A stretch of 64,000 nucleotides of DNA from Bdellovibrionales bacterium (GCA_018266375.1 JAFEAO010000005.1:579185-643184); one strand, 5' to 3'. Positions 53,296-62,245 are shown, counted from the first letter of the stretch. Notes: generated by a model from the sequence alone, not told the origin. Numbers and translations: made by a program.

Positions 53296-53736
53296 ATGGA
53301 ACTTGCAGCACTTATCGCTCTATTGATCGGAAATACGTTCGTAACTGATTGTGTACAGACCCAGGACAACGGTCACTCGGGTTTTGCACGCGACTCCATC
53401 GCTTTCGCTAAAGTCGACGGCGCTCCTGCGAACAGCCTGAAGGTTAAACTCGAGCGTAAGATGTACGCGGCTCAGGACTGTACCGGTGCTGAGACCTATA
53501 CCAGCGAGGCTCCGGGCTCAGTGGAGATCGGTGGAAAGGTTCAAAGCTTCTTTCAAAGTACAGGCGGCGAGACTGTTCTAGAAGCCGACTGGCTCTTCGA
53601 GTCCGATAACGGCAAGAAGGAGCTTGGTGCCATCGGCGTAAGCGATTCCACTAAGACCGTCCGTATTGCGCGCAATACTCCGGGTTTTAGCCGGAATACG
53701 ATGCTCAATATCATCGGGTTCAAAGGCGGTCGCTAG
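53296..53736 (+). CDS. Small exported or membrane-anchored protein, unknown function
   Basis: A 146-residue protein from ATG 53296 with a hydrophobic start (MELAALIALLIGNTFVTDC) lacking positive residues, unusual for a signal peptide. The mature part is beta-rich, with CVQTQDN, CTGAETYTSE and regular acidic/basic alternation; one Cys pair. The hydrophobic segment plus a very strong promoter suggests an abundant envelope protein. No SD. An upstream in-frame TTG at 53275 overlaps the promoter and is not credible. Confidence 0.75.
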   Translation: MELAALIALLIGNTFVTDCVQTQDNGHSGFARDSIAFAKVDGAPANSLKVKLERKMYAAQDCTGAETYTSEAPGSVEIGGKVQSFFQSTGGETVLEADWLFESDNGKKELGAIGVSDSTKTVRIARNTPGFSRNTMLNIIGFKGGR

Positions 53737-53853
53737 CCCAAGGCGTTATCCAGAGTTTTTTAATCAGTTACTTTTGAGAAACTCCTAGACAAGTGCCCCT
53801 CAAATTGAGTAAAACAGACTGTCATTACAGCAATTTATTTAAAGAGGGTACCT

Positions 53854-54075
53854 ATGGCACGCGTGACGATTGAAGATTGTTTGGACTACGTCGAAAACAT
53901 GTATGAACTGATCCATCTTGCTACTCGTCGCTCACGTCAACTCTTTAAGGGCGCGGATCCGATCGTAAAGTGCAAAAACCGCACGATCGTGACTTCACTT
54001 CGTGAAATCGCAACCGGCAAAGTAAATCCGGTCTACAAAGGCGAGGACGAAGCTCCTCTTCCAGGCGAGTTGTAA
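53854..54075 (+). CDS. rpoZ: RNA polymerase omega subunit
   Basis: A 73-residue protein starting MARVTIEDCLDYVENMYEL, with ATRRSRQL and the conserved TIVTSLREIATGKV helix. It stabilises beta-prime in RNA polymerase. It is shorter than the E. coli protein (91) by loss of the C-terminal tail, as in many other bacteria. SD AGAGGG lies 7 nt before the ATG. Confidence 0.93.
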   Translation: MARVTIEDCLDYVENMYELIHLATRRSRQLFKGADPIVKCKNRTIVTSLREIATGKVNPVYKGEDEAPLPGEL

Positions 54076-54121
54076 AAATTGTCGGAACAATCCGGACACT
54101 ATGTTGTGAATAGCACTGCTA

Positions 54122-55414
54122 ATGGGGGATGGCGTGAGGATCACTTTTCTTGTAGTACTTTCCGCGGTTCTCTTTTCTCTCACATCGCAAGCTTACGTTG
54201 ATTACACTCCCAACCAGAATTTGGCTGAGGAAGTTCGGGATAACCCGTATCGAATCCTCCCGCGTAACTCGCATTACTCGCTGGCACTCGATGCCGATTT
54301 CTTCAAACCCACTTTTGTCGGTGGCGACAATTTTCTCTACTACAAATGGGACTTCTATCACGGTAACGGTTACTGGCTTACGGCCCGAGCCGAGTTCAAA
54401 CCGGTCGAAAAACTTTCGATCAATTTAAAGACCCTGATCACGCAAGGGACATCGAGTAACGGTCCGGTGTACAACGCGATGTTTGTTCCTCTCCTGGCCC
54501 TCACTTATCGTGAAGAATTGGCCGGGTTTGATTGGGAAACACGTTTAAGCGACATCGGTCGCCTCACTGTCGGTACCGGTCTCTTCATCGAGCAAAAAGA
54601 CACAATGGGCGGATACATCATGGCTCGCCGGGGGGGGTTTGCGGCGGCATTGATGGTTGACGGCACGGGGAGTTGGCGTCTCGACGGTGGCGTTGCCGCT
54701 CTCGATTTTTCTTTCTGGGACGGCATTGTCGGTGCGACTGCGTATATTCAGGAAACCGCCGCTGCAATCCAGCCTCCGGAATTTACCTGGTCGATCTACT
54801 CCAAACGTAAGATCGACAAATATTGGACTTACGGGGTTGAGGCCGCCGCAAACCAAAATACCTGGGCGGGCATGAGCTTTGTTTCCTACGATAACTGGCT
54901 TGGAGATCCTCGCGAAGCCGGATTCCACTACCTGTTAAAGCCGCAAATCCGTTATTACGGTCCGCACATCATGGGTGACCTTGCCGGGAATGTGCAACAC
55001 AACTACGTGAGCTACGAGCAAAACGACAAGCCTTTTACTAACTTTATGGACATCATGTCCTACGGCGACGACGTGATCGCTTCAGCGGCACAAGTCAATT
55101 TGGAATATGTGTTCAATATTTTCTACCGAGTCTATGCCGAGACCGAGTTTGTCCATTACAATTATCGCAAGGAGCCGGACGTGCAGATGATGTTTTTCCG
55201 CACAGGATTCAAGTTTTTTCCGTTCAAAGAGCGCCAAGATAATTTTGGTTTCATGATCGGCAACAAGTACTTGATCTCATCGAGCTCGCAAATCGATAAC
55301 AATACTTCGGGCACCGTTCGTACCTATACGGCACCCAACAACGCCGATCTTGAAAACAAGCCTTCGTTCTTGCAACAGACTTTTTTCATGATCAACTACA
55401 ACACTAAGTTGTAG
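54122..55414 (+). CDS. Outer-membrane beta-barrel protein, unknown function
   Basis: A 430-residue exported protein. The likely start is ATG 54122 or GTG 54134 (SD GGGGGA before the latter); both keep the signal peptide ITFLVVLSAVLFSLTSQA. Long aromatic strands (YYKWDFYHGNGYWLTARAEF in part, GVEAAANQNTW, VNLEYVFNIFYRVYAETEF in part) fill the chain, as in a 16-strand or larger barrel. No family recognised. Confidence 0.78.
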   Translation: MGDGVRITFLVVLSAVLFSLTSQAYVDYTPNQNLAEEVRDNPYRILPRNSHYSLALDADFFKPTFVGGDNFLYYKWDFYHGNGYWLTARAEFKPVEKLSINLKTLITQGTSSNGPVYNAMFVPLLALTYREELAGFDWETRLSDIGRLTVGTGLFIEQKDTMGGYIMARRGGFAAALMVDGTGSWRLDGGVAALDFSFWDGIVGATAYIQETAAAIQPPEFTWSIYSKRKIDKYWTYGVEAAANQNTWAGMSFVSYDNWLGDPREAGFHYLLKPQIRYYGPHIMGDLAGNVQHNYVSYEQNDKPFTNFMDIMSYGDDVIASAAQVNLEYVFNIFYRVYAETEFVHYNYRKEPDVQMMFFRTGFKFFPFKERQDNFGFMIGNKYLISSSSQIDNNTSGTVRTYTAPNNADLENKPSFLQQTFFMINYNTKL

Positions 55415-55433
55415 GGATTGATGGCTTCGCGGC

Positions 55434-56261
55434 CTATTTTGCGAAGCGCATGCGCTGACTACGGCGAGTGGCCGCGAGGACGGCCTTGATAAGCGTCACG
55501 CGCAAGCGGCCTTCTTCGAGAGCCATTAGGCCGTCGATCGTACAGCCTGCTGGAGTAGTGACTTCGTCTTTCAATGAGGCAGGGTGCTCACCGCGGTCAA
55601 GCACCATCTTCGCGGCACCCATCATAGTTTGGGCCGCAAGCATTGTCGCCTGTTTGCGAGAGATCCCGACCTTCACGCCAGCTTCGCTTAAGGCTTCGAT
55701 CATCAGGTAAATGTAAGCGGGCCCGCAACCACTAAGGCCAGTGACGCCGTCGAACAGGCTTTCTTCGAGAATGGTGACTTCACCGAGTTCTTTAAAAATC
55801 TTTTCAGCTTCGCGCAGGTGAGAGTCTTCACAGCGCGGACCTTTGCAGATCGCGGTGACGCCGTTTTTGATCAAGCAAGGCGTGTTGGGCATCGAGCGGA
55901 TGACGGCTGCTTTTCCACCGCTCCATTCCGAGATTTGGTCAGTCGAGATTGCGGCACAGATCGAGAGAATGAGTTGGTCAGAACGAAAGTTTTTTTGATT
56001 GGTTTGGAGCACGGCTTCGACTTGATGAGGCTTGATCGCAAGCAATACAATGTCGGCTCCTTTGATCGCCGCCGAGTTATCGGTCGAACAAGAAATTTTC
56101 AGGGAGTCGTGGACTTCTTTCGAGGATTCTTCCGATCGCGTGGTCCCGGTAATTTTATATTGGGATGCGAGTTTGGATTCCATGAGTCCTTGAGCGATCG
56201 CTTCGCCCATTTTACCCATGCCGATGATTGCGATATGCTTTGCCGAAACCGTAGCTGCCAT
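55434..56261 (-). CDS. proC: Pyrroline-5-carboxylate reductase
   Basis: A 275-residue NAD(P)H-dependent enzyme making proline. IIGMGKMGEAIAQGL binds the cofactor; ALKPH is represented by AIKPHQVE; GVTGLSGCGPAYIYLMIEAL and TPAGCTIDGL are the catalytic C-terminal motifs. The N-terminal 7 residues before the Rossmann strand are extra. Converges with the barrel gene at 54122. Confidence 0.95.
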   Translation of the reverse strand: MAATVSAKHIAIIGMGKMGEAIAQGLMESKLASQYKITGTTRSEESSKEVHDSLKISCSTDNSAAIKGADIVLLAIKPHQVEAVLQTNQKNFRSDQLILSICAAISTDQISEWSGGKAAVIRSMPNTPCLIKNGVTAICKGPRCEDSHLREAEKIFKELGEVTILEESLFDGVTGLSGCGPAYIYLMIEALSEAGVKVGISRKQATMLAAQTMMGAAKMVLDRGEHPASLKDEVTTPAGCTIDGLMALEEGRLRVTLIKAVLAATRRSQRMRFAK

Positions 56262-56295
56262 AGCGTCTGCGCCTCAGATACCTATTTTGAACAGA

Positions 56296-56335
56296 TCAGG
56301 CGACTTTTAAAAGTTTTTTATAGGTCATCGCCTGA
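56296..56335. repeat. Inverted repeat upstream of proC
   Basis: TCAGGCGA (56296-56303) and TCGCCTGA (56328-56335) are perfect 8-bp arms; the 24-nt loop begins with the palindrome ACTTTTAAAAGT. It lies in the 196-bp gap between proC and the AMIN-like gene and could be a regulatory site or the end of the minus-strand AMIN-like transcript. Nothing else was seen in the gap. Confidence 0.45.
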
Positions 56336-56457
56336 TGGAAGGCTCTTGGACGATCTCGAAAACCTCGTTCCCCGGCGACACAGTCATGCCATGGGATCTC
56401 CATAAGTATTAAGAAAAGTTTACGATATTTGGTTAGGTTTGGGTAGTATGTACTATT

Positions 56458-56991
56458 CTAATTCTTTAGGTCGATGATGAGTCGAGCGGGCTCGGAGAGG
56501 TCGAAAACCTCGGCCTTCAGTGCGCTTTTGCCTTCGAGAGTGAAGGTCCAGCGATCGTTATTGACCATCGGAATGAAGTCCACCTTGGCCAAAACTTTGG
56601 TTTTTTTGGCCGACTGTAGAGTGGCTTGGGTCGAGAAATCGAGCTTTGGTTTACCGTAAACCGTGATGTTGACTCGCTTATTGAGGTGGTCGATGTCGAC
56701 CATGTAATAAGGAGGGCGAGCGAGCCTGGATTTTTCGCCTAAGTCGTTACCGGCAAAATCCACGACGACGCGGTCATAGCCGGCAGGGTTTGAGGCGATG
56801 CGGATGTTTTGAACTCTAAAATCGGAATGAGCACGGTCGCCGCCTGTGAAAGAGCCGTCACTGATGTAGGCTCCCTTTTTTACTTTCAAGGCTTGCTTGA
56901 AACCCGAGTCGTCGAATTGAGCGCGAGCCTGGAGTGTGAGAGCCAATCCGAGAGCGATTAAAAAGAGACTGGTTTTGATTTTAAGGTTCAT
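56458..56991 (-). CDS. Exported AMIN-like domain protein
   Basis: A 177-residue protein with signal peptide (about 1-24) and a domain FRVQNIRIASNPAGYDRVVVDF...PYYMVDIDH...PARLIIDLKN, the beta pattern of AMIN domains, which localise periplasmic amidases and other proteins to the wall or pili. No catalytic domain is attached. It may be an adaptor for peptidoglycan enzymes. It lies 14 bp after the tail-anchored protein gene on the same strand. Confidence 0.75.
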   Translation of the reverse strand: MNLKIKTSLFLIALGLALTLQARAQFDDSGFKQALKVKKGAYISDGSFTGGDRAHSDFRVQNIRIASNPAGYDRVVVDFAGNDLGEKSRLARPPYYMVDIDHLNKRVNITVYGKPKLDFSTQATLQSAKKTKVLAKVDFIPMVNNDRWTFTLEGKSALKAEVFDLSEPARLIIDLKN

Positions 56992-57005
56992 AAGGAAATT
57001 GTACG

Positions 57006-57806
57006 TTATCCGCGTTTTTTAAAAAAGAAAAAGATCCCAAACGCGATGAGTGCCCCAACGACATACTTCATGGTGGCCGTTGCGTGTTTTACTTTGTCGT
57101 TGGGTTCGGCTGCAATCTGTCCGTGATCGGCGTCGGCAGTGGAGGGTGCGTCGGTTTGACCGACCGCAGAGTTGTGCTTTTGAGCCTCACCATTGGCGGG
57201 TGCGCTCTGAGTAGTGGCACTTGTGGTTCCCACCGAGACTTCGTCTCGCGTTAAAGCCCGAAGTTGCGAAAGAGTCCAGGTTTTCGAGTTTTCAGCATAA
57301 ATCTGACGGTCGCTCTCACTGGCGCTTGGGCCGGGTTTGGATTCGGCCGAGTACCCGAGGAGTCCGCCCGTGAGTTTAAAATCATCTCCGGTGGGTTCAA
57401 CTCCGAATTTACCGAGCTCCATGGATGCAACCTCGTAACTTTGATCCTCCTGGGGCTGGCCTAAGAATAGAACCGCGTCTTCGCCCGTAGCGAATTCGGG
57501 TGAGCCCGGGACTTCAAGCGTAAAGCCATCTTTGGTGCCACCGGACTTGCGAATCTTTACTTCGGTCATGGATAGATTGCCTTTGAATACCTCTTTGATC
57601 TCGAAAGTCGCATAGGTGTAGATCGTTTTTTGACCGTCGGCGGTGATTCCGTTTTCGACGAAAATGTTATGGATCTCGCCCCTCGCGATGAAAGGACTCT
57701 CGTTGACAAACGTGCTGAATTTTTGAAGCGCGAAACTCGTCGCGCTGGCCCACGGCTGAAAAGCAAAAATCGCGGCGACCAGGGCCAAAAGCGAGTGCAA
57801 GTTCAT
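57006..57806 (-). CDS. Exported protein with C-terminal membrane anchor
   Basis: A 266-residue protein from ATG 57806. Signal peptide (about 1-22), an N-terminal domain with FIARGEIHNIFVENG, YATFEIKEVFKG and EDAVLFLGQP (about 30-150), a low-complexity Ser/Thr/Ala region (about 170-235) and a C-terminal anchor YVVGALIAFGIFFFFKKRG with a basic end. This tripartite tail (spacer, membrane helix, basic end) resembles sorting-signal or rhomboid-substrate layouts. No family recognised for the ectodomain. Divergent from the ABC permease with 31 bp between. Confidence 0.75.
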   Translation of the reverse strand: MNLHSLLALVAAIFAFQPWASATSFALQKFSTFVNESPFIARGEIHNIFVENGITADGQKTIYTYATFEIKEVFKGNLSMTEVKIRKSGGTKDGFTLEVPGSPEFATGEDAVLFLGQPQEDQSYEVASMELGKFGVEPTGDDFKLTGGLLGYSAESKPGPSASESDRQIYAENSKTWTLSQLRALTRDEVSVGTTSATTQSAPANGEAQKHNSAVGQTDAPSTADADHGQIAAEPNDKVKHATATMKYVVGALIAFGIFFFFKKRG

Positions 57807-57837
57807 ACCCGATATTGTATCAATAAAAAGAAAGCTT

Positions 57838-59622
57838 ATGGCACTTGTTCCACGTTCCGTACTTGAGCGAACTAAAAATAGCGTCATTTATTTGGTACTT
57901 TTTTTAGGACTAGTCATCGCGATGATTGGCATCTATCGCGGAGGCGTCCATTTGTCCGAGCTCAAGGCGGAGACGGTTTTTTTGCCGGACCTTCCGGGTG
58001 CGATCTTGCTTTCTTTCATGCGGATGTTAACGTCTTACATCGCATCGCTGCTTTTTGCGTTTATTTTTGGAACGCTCGCGGGGACCACCCACACGGGTGA
58101 GCGCCTTATTCTCCCGGTCCTCGATATTCTACAGTCGGTTCCGGTCGTCGCGTTTTTCCCGCCCGCGATTACTTTCTTTATCGGTATCTCGCACGGGCAT
58201 CGCATCGGTGTCGAGATGGCGGCGTCGTTTTTGATTTTTACTTCGCAAGCCTGGAACATCGCCTTCTCGGTTTATGAGTCAGTCAAGGCGATCCCACCTG
58301 AAAACAGCGAAGCGGTTTCAAGTTACGGGCTCTCGCAGAGTCGCCGGTTTTTCCGACTTTACCTTCCAGCGTCGATTCCGCGCGTGGTGTACAACTCCAT
58401 TCTTTCCTGGTCGAACGGCTGGTTCTTCTTGGTGGCGTGTGAGATCATCGCAGTCGGTCCGGTCAAATACAATTTACCGGGCATCGGTAGCTTTCTTGCA
58501 CGTGCGGCAGAAGACGAGAAGCTTGAACTCGTGCTCTGGGGTCTTGCTGCACTCGCGACGGTGATTCTCGTGATGGATCTTTTTATCTGGCGTCCGGCGC
58601 TCAATTGGGCACAACGGTTTCGTCAGGACGTGACCGCCAACCAGGACGAAGAAGACTTGGGTATTTTCCTCGATCTTCCGAAGACGATCGCTTCGCGCTT
58701 GTCATTTATCATCGATCCGATCATGAGAATGTTTCAGGCGCTGAGCTTTCCGGTGCGCTGGACATTTCAAGAGGTGATTTTTCCGCTTGTGTGGGACTTG
58801 CCGTATGCGATTTGCACGGGAGTGTGGCGTGAAGTTTCAAAGCCGGTCGAACCTTTGATCGAGCGGACGGCGACGATCCGGATGGCGGTGGGGTACTTCG
58901 CGCTCGGATTCCTCATCGTCTTCGGCGCGTTCTACACCTGGAACTCGTTTCGCGGGCCGATGCCTTCGGTCATCAACGAGATTCCGATGGCGATTTTGTA
59001 TTCCACCGGCCGGATTGCCCTGGCGCTTGCGATTTCGTTCATGTGGATTTTGCCGCTCGTTTATTTTACGTGGAACCGCCCGCGCCTCCGCAATTTGCTG
59101 ACCACCGTAGCGCAACTCGGGGCTTCGCTTCCGGCGACGGCGCTGTTCCCGCTCATCGTCCTCATCGGCGTTCGTAAGCTCGGCGGCGGGATGGATATGG
59201 CAACTTTGATCCTGCTCACGTTTGGGATTCAGTGGTACGTACTCTTTAATGCGATCGGTGGCGTGGCGACGATTCCGTCTGATTTGATCGATGCCACCCG
59301 CTCGTTTGGCCTTTCTAAGTTTGAGACATTTAAGCGTCTTGTTTTCCCTTCGATCCGTCCGGCGCTCGTGACCGGGGCGATTACAGCCTGGGGTGGGGGA
59401 TGGAATGCGCTCGTCGTGTCGGAATACATGAGCGTGAAAGACCAAGTGCTTCAGGTCAAAGGCTTGGGTGCTCTGTTATCGCGTTCGGTTTATGAGCTGG
59501 GTGACGGCAAGTCGATTACTCTCTGCGTGATTACGATGGTCGCCTGGATTTTGTTTTTTAACCTTTTGATGTGGCAACCGCTCTATCAAAGAGACTTAGA
59601 AAAGTATAAGCTGGCCGGGTAA
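57838..59622 (+). CDS. ABC transporter permease with two fused membrane domains (NitT/TauT-like)
   Basis: A 594-residue inner-membrane protein made of two BPD_transp_1 domains in tandem. Each has an EAA-type ATPase-contact loop: AVSSYGLSQSRRFFRLYLPA (about residue 160) and DATRSFGLSKFETFKRLVFP (about residue 490). Usual importers have these as a homodimer of one domain. The sequence groups with nitrate/sulfonate/bicarbonate-type permeases. Substrate unknown; no binding protein gene is next to it. Confidence 0.9.
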   Translation: MALVPRSVLERTKNSVIYLVLFLGLVIAMIGIYRGGVHLSELKAETVFLPDLPGAILLSFMRMLTSYIASLLFAFIFGTLAGTTHTGERLILPVLDILQSVPVVAFFPPAITFFIGISHGHRIGVEMAASFLIFTSQAWNIAFSVYESVKAIPPENSEAVSSYGLSQSRRFFRLYLPASIPRVVYNSILSWSNGWFFLVACEIIAVGPVKYNLPGIGSFLARAAEDEKLELVLWGLAALATVILVMDLFIWRPALNWAQRFRQDVTANQDEEDLGIFLDLPKTIASRLSFIIDPIMRMFQALSFPVRWTFQEVIFPLVWDLPYAICTGVWREVSKPVEPLIERTATIRMAVGYFALGFLIVFGAFYTWNSFRGPMPSVINEIPMAILYSTGRIALALAISFMWILPLVYFTWNRPRLRNLLTTVAQLGASLPATALFPLIVLIGVRKLGGGMDMATLILLTFGIQWYVLFNAIGGVATIPSDLIDATRSFGLSKFETFKRLVFPSIRPALVTGAITAWGGGWNALVVSEYMSVKDQVLQVKGLGALLSRSVYELGDGKSITLCVITMVAWILFFNLLMWQPLYQRDLEKYKLAG

Positions 59623-59632
59623 CGGATCACAA

Positions 59633-60397
59633 ATGACAGAACAACCTCAAACATTGATTGAACTCGATCACGTCACGAAGCGATTCACTCTTCCGCAAGG
59701 TGACGTGACCGTGCTTCAAGACATTTCTTTCAAGGCCGTCGAGGGTGAGTTTATTACGATCGTCGGTCCGTCTGGCGCGGGTAAGTCGACGCTTTTGCGC
59801 TTGATGAACGGACTTTTGCATCCGAACGAAGGCAAAGTTTTATATCAGGGAAAACAAATGCGCGGAATCAACTACGAGACCGCGATGGTGTTCCAGAACT
59901 TCGGACTACTCCCGTGGCTCACCGTTAGCCAAAATATCGAACTCGGTCTTGAAGCGCGTACCAAAGACCCGGTGTTACGGAGTGAACGCGTGCGGATGTA
60001 CACCACGAAGGTGGGTTTGGAAGGTTACGAAGAAGCCTACCCGCGCGAGTTGTCGGGCGGGATGAAACAACGCGTAGGCCTTGCGAGAGCGCTCGCGATC
60101 GAGCCGTCGCTGCTTTTGATGGATGAGCCGTTCTCGTCTCTCGACGTGTTAACCTCGATTAACTTACGGAACGAATTGCTCGACATTTGGAGCGATCGTG
60201 ACAACGTCGTGAACACGATGATTATGGTCACCCATAATATCGAAGAGGCCATTGAGCTCTCCGACCGAATTATTGTGCTTTCAAACCGTCCAGGACGCAT
60301 CGTAGGCGATATTCGCATTGACCTGCCGCGTCCTAGAAAAAAAAGGGACAAGGGGTTCATTGAATATGTGGATCGAGTGTTCTCACTTCTTGCTTAA
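59633..60397 (+). CDS. ABC transporter ATPase (NitT/TauT-like)
   Basis: A 254-residue ABC ATPase: Walker A GPSGAGKST (about 43-51), Q-loop AMVFQNFGLLPWL, signature LSGGMKQRVGLARAL and Walker B LLLMDEPFSSLD. The LLPWL after the Q-loop is typical of nitrate/taurine/aliphatic sulfonate importers. It ends without the AAA-associated C-terminal domain, which is encoded by the following gene. Starts 10 bp after the permease. Confidence 0.92.
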   Translation: MTEQPQTLIELDHVTKRFTLPQGDVTVLQDISFKAVEGEFITIVGPSGAGKSTLLRLMNGLLHPNEGKVLYQGKQMRGINYETAMVFQNFGLLPWLTVSQNIELGLEARTKDPVLRSERVRMYTTKVGLEGYEEAYPRELSGGMKQRVGLARALAIEPSLLLMDEPFSSLDVLTSINLRNELLDIWSDRDNVVNTMIMVTHNIEEAIELSDRIIVLSNRPGRIVGDIRIDLPRPRKKRDKGFIEYVDRVFSLLA

Positions 60398-60440
60398 CAG
60401 ACGGGTAAAATTTGATTAAACATAGGGGAAAGACAGGATT

Positions 60441-60959
60441 ATGAACTCACCGGAGGGGCCCAAGGGGTCTCAAACAAATACACTCCCCGAAATTGGAATT
60501 AGCCAGATCTTAGGTCTGGTGGAGCTGCTCATCAGCAAAGGCGGACGCGACGACATCTATAAGCTCGCAGCCGAGCTTTCGATGGAGTTGGGGGAGACCC
60601 TCACCGTAATTAAAGCGGCCGAGCTTTTGGGCCTTGTGCACACGCCGGGCGGCGACGTGGTTGTTGAAGGTCCGGGTCTCAAAATTATCGATGCATCAAT
60701 TCCGGAGCGCAAAGAACTGATCCGCTGCAAACTCGAAACACTCCCTGTTTTTAAATCGGTTCGCGATTATCTCAAAGAAACCGTCGATCACGAAGTGACT
60801 CGCGAAGAAGTTTTGGAAAAACTCGCGGAACTCATCCCAAACGAAGATGCCGAGTCGTCATTCAGCACTCTTGTCAACTGGGGCCGGTACGCCGAACTCT
60901 TCGGCTATAACGACGACTCCCAAACTTTTTACCTGGATTCAGGCGAAACGACTGAATGA
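60441..60959 (+). CDS. Free-standing AAA-associated C-terminal domain protein (AAA_assoc_C)
   Basis: A 172-residue cytoplasmic protein: ISQILGLVELLISKGGRDDIY, LTVIKAAELLGLV and VVVEGPGLKIIDASIPERKELIR match the AAA_assoc_C domain that normally ends NitT/TauT-type ABC ATPases. Here it is a separate gene after the ATPase. It presumably binds the ATPase and modulates transport. It overlaps the NADH dehydrogenase gene by 4 bp. Confidence 0.85.
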   Translation: MNSPEGPKGSQTNTLPEIGISQILGLVELLISKGGRDDIYKLAAELSMELGETLTVIKAAELLGLVHTPGGDVVVEGPGLKIIDASIPERKELIRCKLETLPVFKSVRDYLKETVDHEVTREEVLEKLAELIPNEDAESSFSTLVNWGRYAELFGYNDDSQTFYLDSGETTE

Positions 60960-62245
60960 AACCGGCCGTCGGTGGTAATACGACGGTGGTTGTCGTCGGC
61001 GGAGGATTCGCAGGGATAAACGCTGCGAAGAAACTTTGCCGGATGAAGGGTCGCGACGGTGAACCCATTCAGGTCACCATCATCGATCGCCGCAATCACC
61101 ATCTCTTTCAACCGTTGCTTTATCAGGTCGCCACTGCAGGGCTCTCGCCTGCGGACATCGCGATGCCAATCCGCGCGCTTTTTAAAGAGCGGAACGTTCA
61201 AGTTGTGCTCGATGAAGTTGTCGCGGTTGATGGTGCTGCCAACTTAGTAAGGGGTCGGGCGAGTGTTTACCCTTACGACTACTTGATTGTCGCGTGCGGA
61301 GCGAGCCACAGCTACTTTGGCCGCGATGATTGGGAAGAGTTCGCGCCCGGACTAAAAACTTTGGAACAGGCGACCGAGATTCGTCGCCGGATCTTGTCGT
61401 CGTTTGAAGAAGCGGAGAAATCATCAACGGTCGCAGCGGTTGCACCTTGGACGACATTTGTAGTTGTCGGTGGGGGTCCAACAGGCGTCGAGATGGCTGG
61501 AGCAATTTCGGAGCTTGCCCGCAATACGGTTAAAGGCGAGTATCGGCGCTTCGAACCGGGAGCTTCGCGGATATTATTGATTGAAGCCGGTCCGCGCTTG
61601 CTTGCAGGCATGGATCCGTCGTTGTCGGTACGGGCATTTGCTGATTTGCAGGAACTTGGCGTGGAAGTGCGTCTCAATACTCGAGTCGAGGGTATTGAGG
61701 CTCAAGGCGTAAAACTCACGCATGAGACCATCCCGTCGCGTACCGTGGTTTGGGCGGCAGGAGTAGCGCCGTCCGCGTTAGGCAAGACGCTCGGTACTGA
61801 TCTTGATCCTGCGGGTCGAGTGATCGTCCAGCCGGATCTTACGCTCGCTAAATTTAAAAATATTTTTGTTCTCGGCGACCAGGCAAACTTTAAAGATCCG
61901 GAGACTGGCAAGCCCTTGCCGGGGCTCGCTCCGGTAGCCATGCAACAGGGGCGCCATGCCGCTCGCAATATCGAGAGACTGATTCAAGGTGCGCCGACCG
62001 AAACATTTACCTATCTCGACAAGGGCTCCATGGCGACGATCGGACGTAGTCGCGCCGTCATGCAATCGGGAGGAATCAAAATCGGTGGTTTCATCGCCTG
62101 GGTAGGATGGCTCTTTATCCATATCTATTATTTGATCGGGTTTAAAAACCGTCTCTTCGTCCTCATGCAATGGGTTTGGTCTTATTTGACTTTCAGCCGC
62201 GGGGCGCGTCTTATCGTGGATAAGGATTGGCATCTTAAAAAATAA
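60956..62245 (+). CDS. ndh: Type II NADH dehydrogenase (NDH-2)
   Basis: A 429-residue two-dinucleotide-binding flavoprotein. VVVVGGGFAGINAAKKL binds FAD; FQPLLYQVATAGLSP is the NDH-2 quinone/FAD motif; VVVGGGPTGVEMAGAISEL binds NADH; FVLGDQANF and APVAMQQGRHAARNI follow. A C-terminal hydrophobic helix (WLFIHIYYLIGFKNRL) anchors it at the inner membrane. It passes electrons from NADH to quinone without pumping. ATGA overlap with the upstream gene. Confidence 0.93.
   Translation: MKPAVGGNTTVVVVGGGFAGINAAKKLCRMKGRDGEPIQVTIIDRRNHHLFQPLLYQVATAGLSPADIAMPIRALFKERNVQVVLDEVVAVDGAANLVRGRASVYPYDYLIVACGASHSYFGRDDWEEFAPGLKTLEQATEIRRRILSSFEEAEKSSTVAAVAPWTTFVVVGGGPTGVEMAGAISELARNTVKGEYRRFEPGASRILLIEAGPRLLAGMDPSLSVRAFADLQELGVEVRLNTRVEGIEAQGVKLTHETIPSRTVVWAAGVAPSALGKTLGTDLDPAGRVIVQPDLTLAKFKNIFVLGDQANFKDPETGKPLPGLAPVAMQQGRHAARNIERLIQGAPTETFTYLDKGSMATIGRSRAVMQSGGIKIGGFIAWVGWLFIHIYYLIGFKNRLFVLMQWVWSYLTFSRGARLIVDKDWHLKK

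Noticed and set aside
55415..55445. Terminator between the 54122 barrel gene and proC
   Set aside because: The 7-bp GCTTCGC/GCGAAGC stem overlaps the proC coding end, has a long loop and no T-run.
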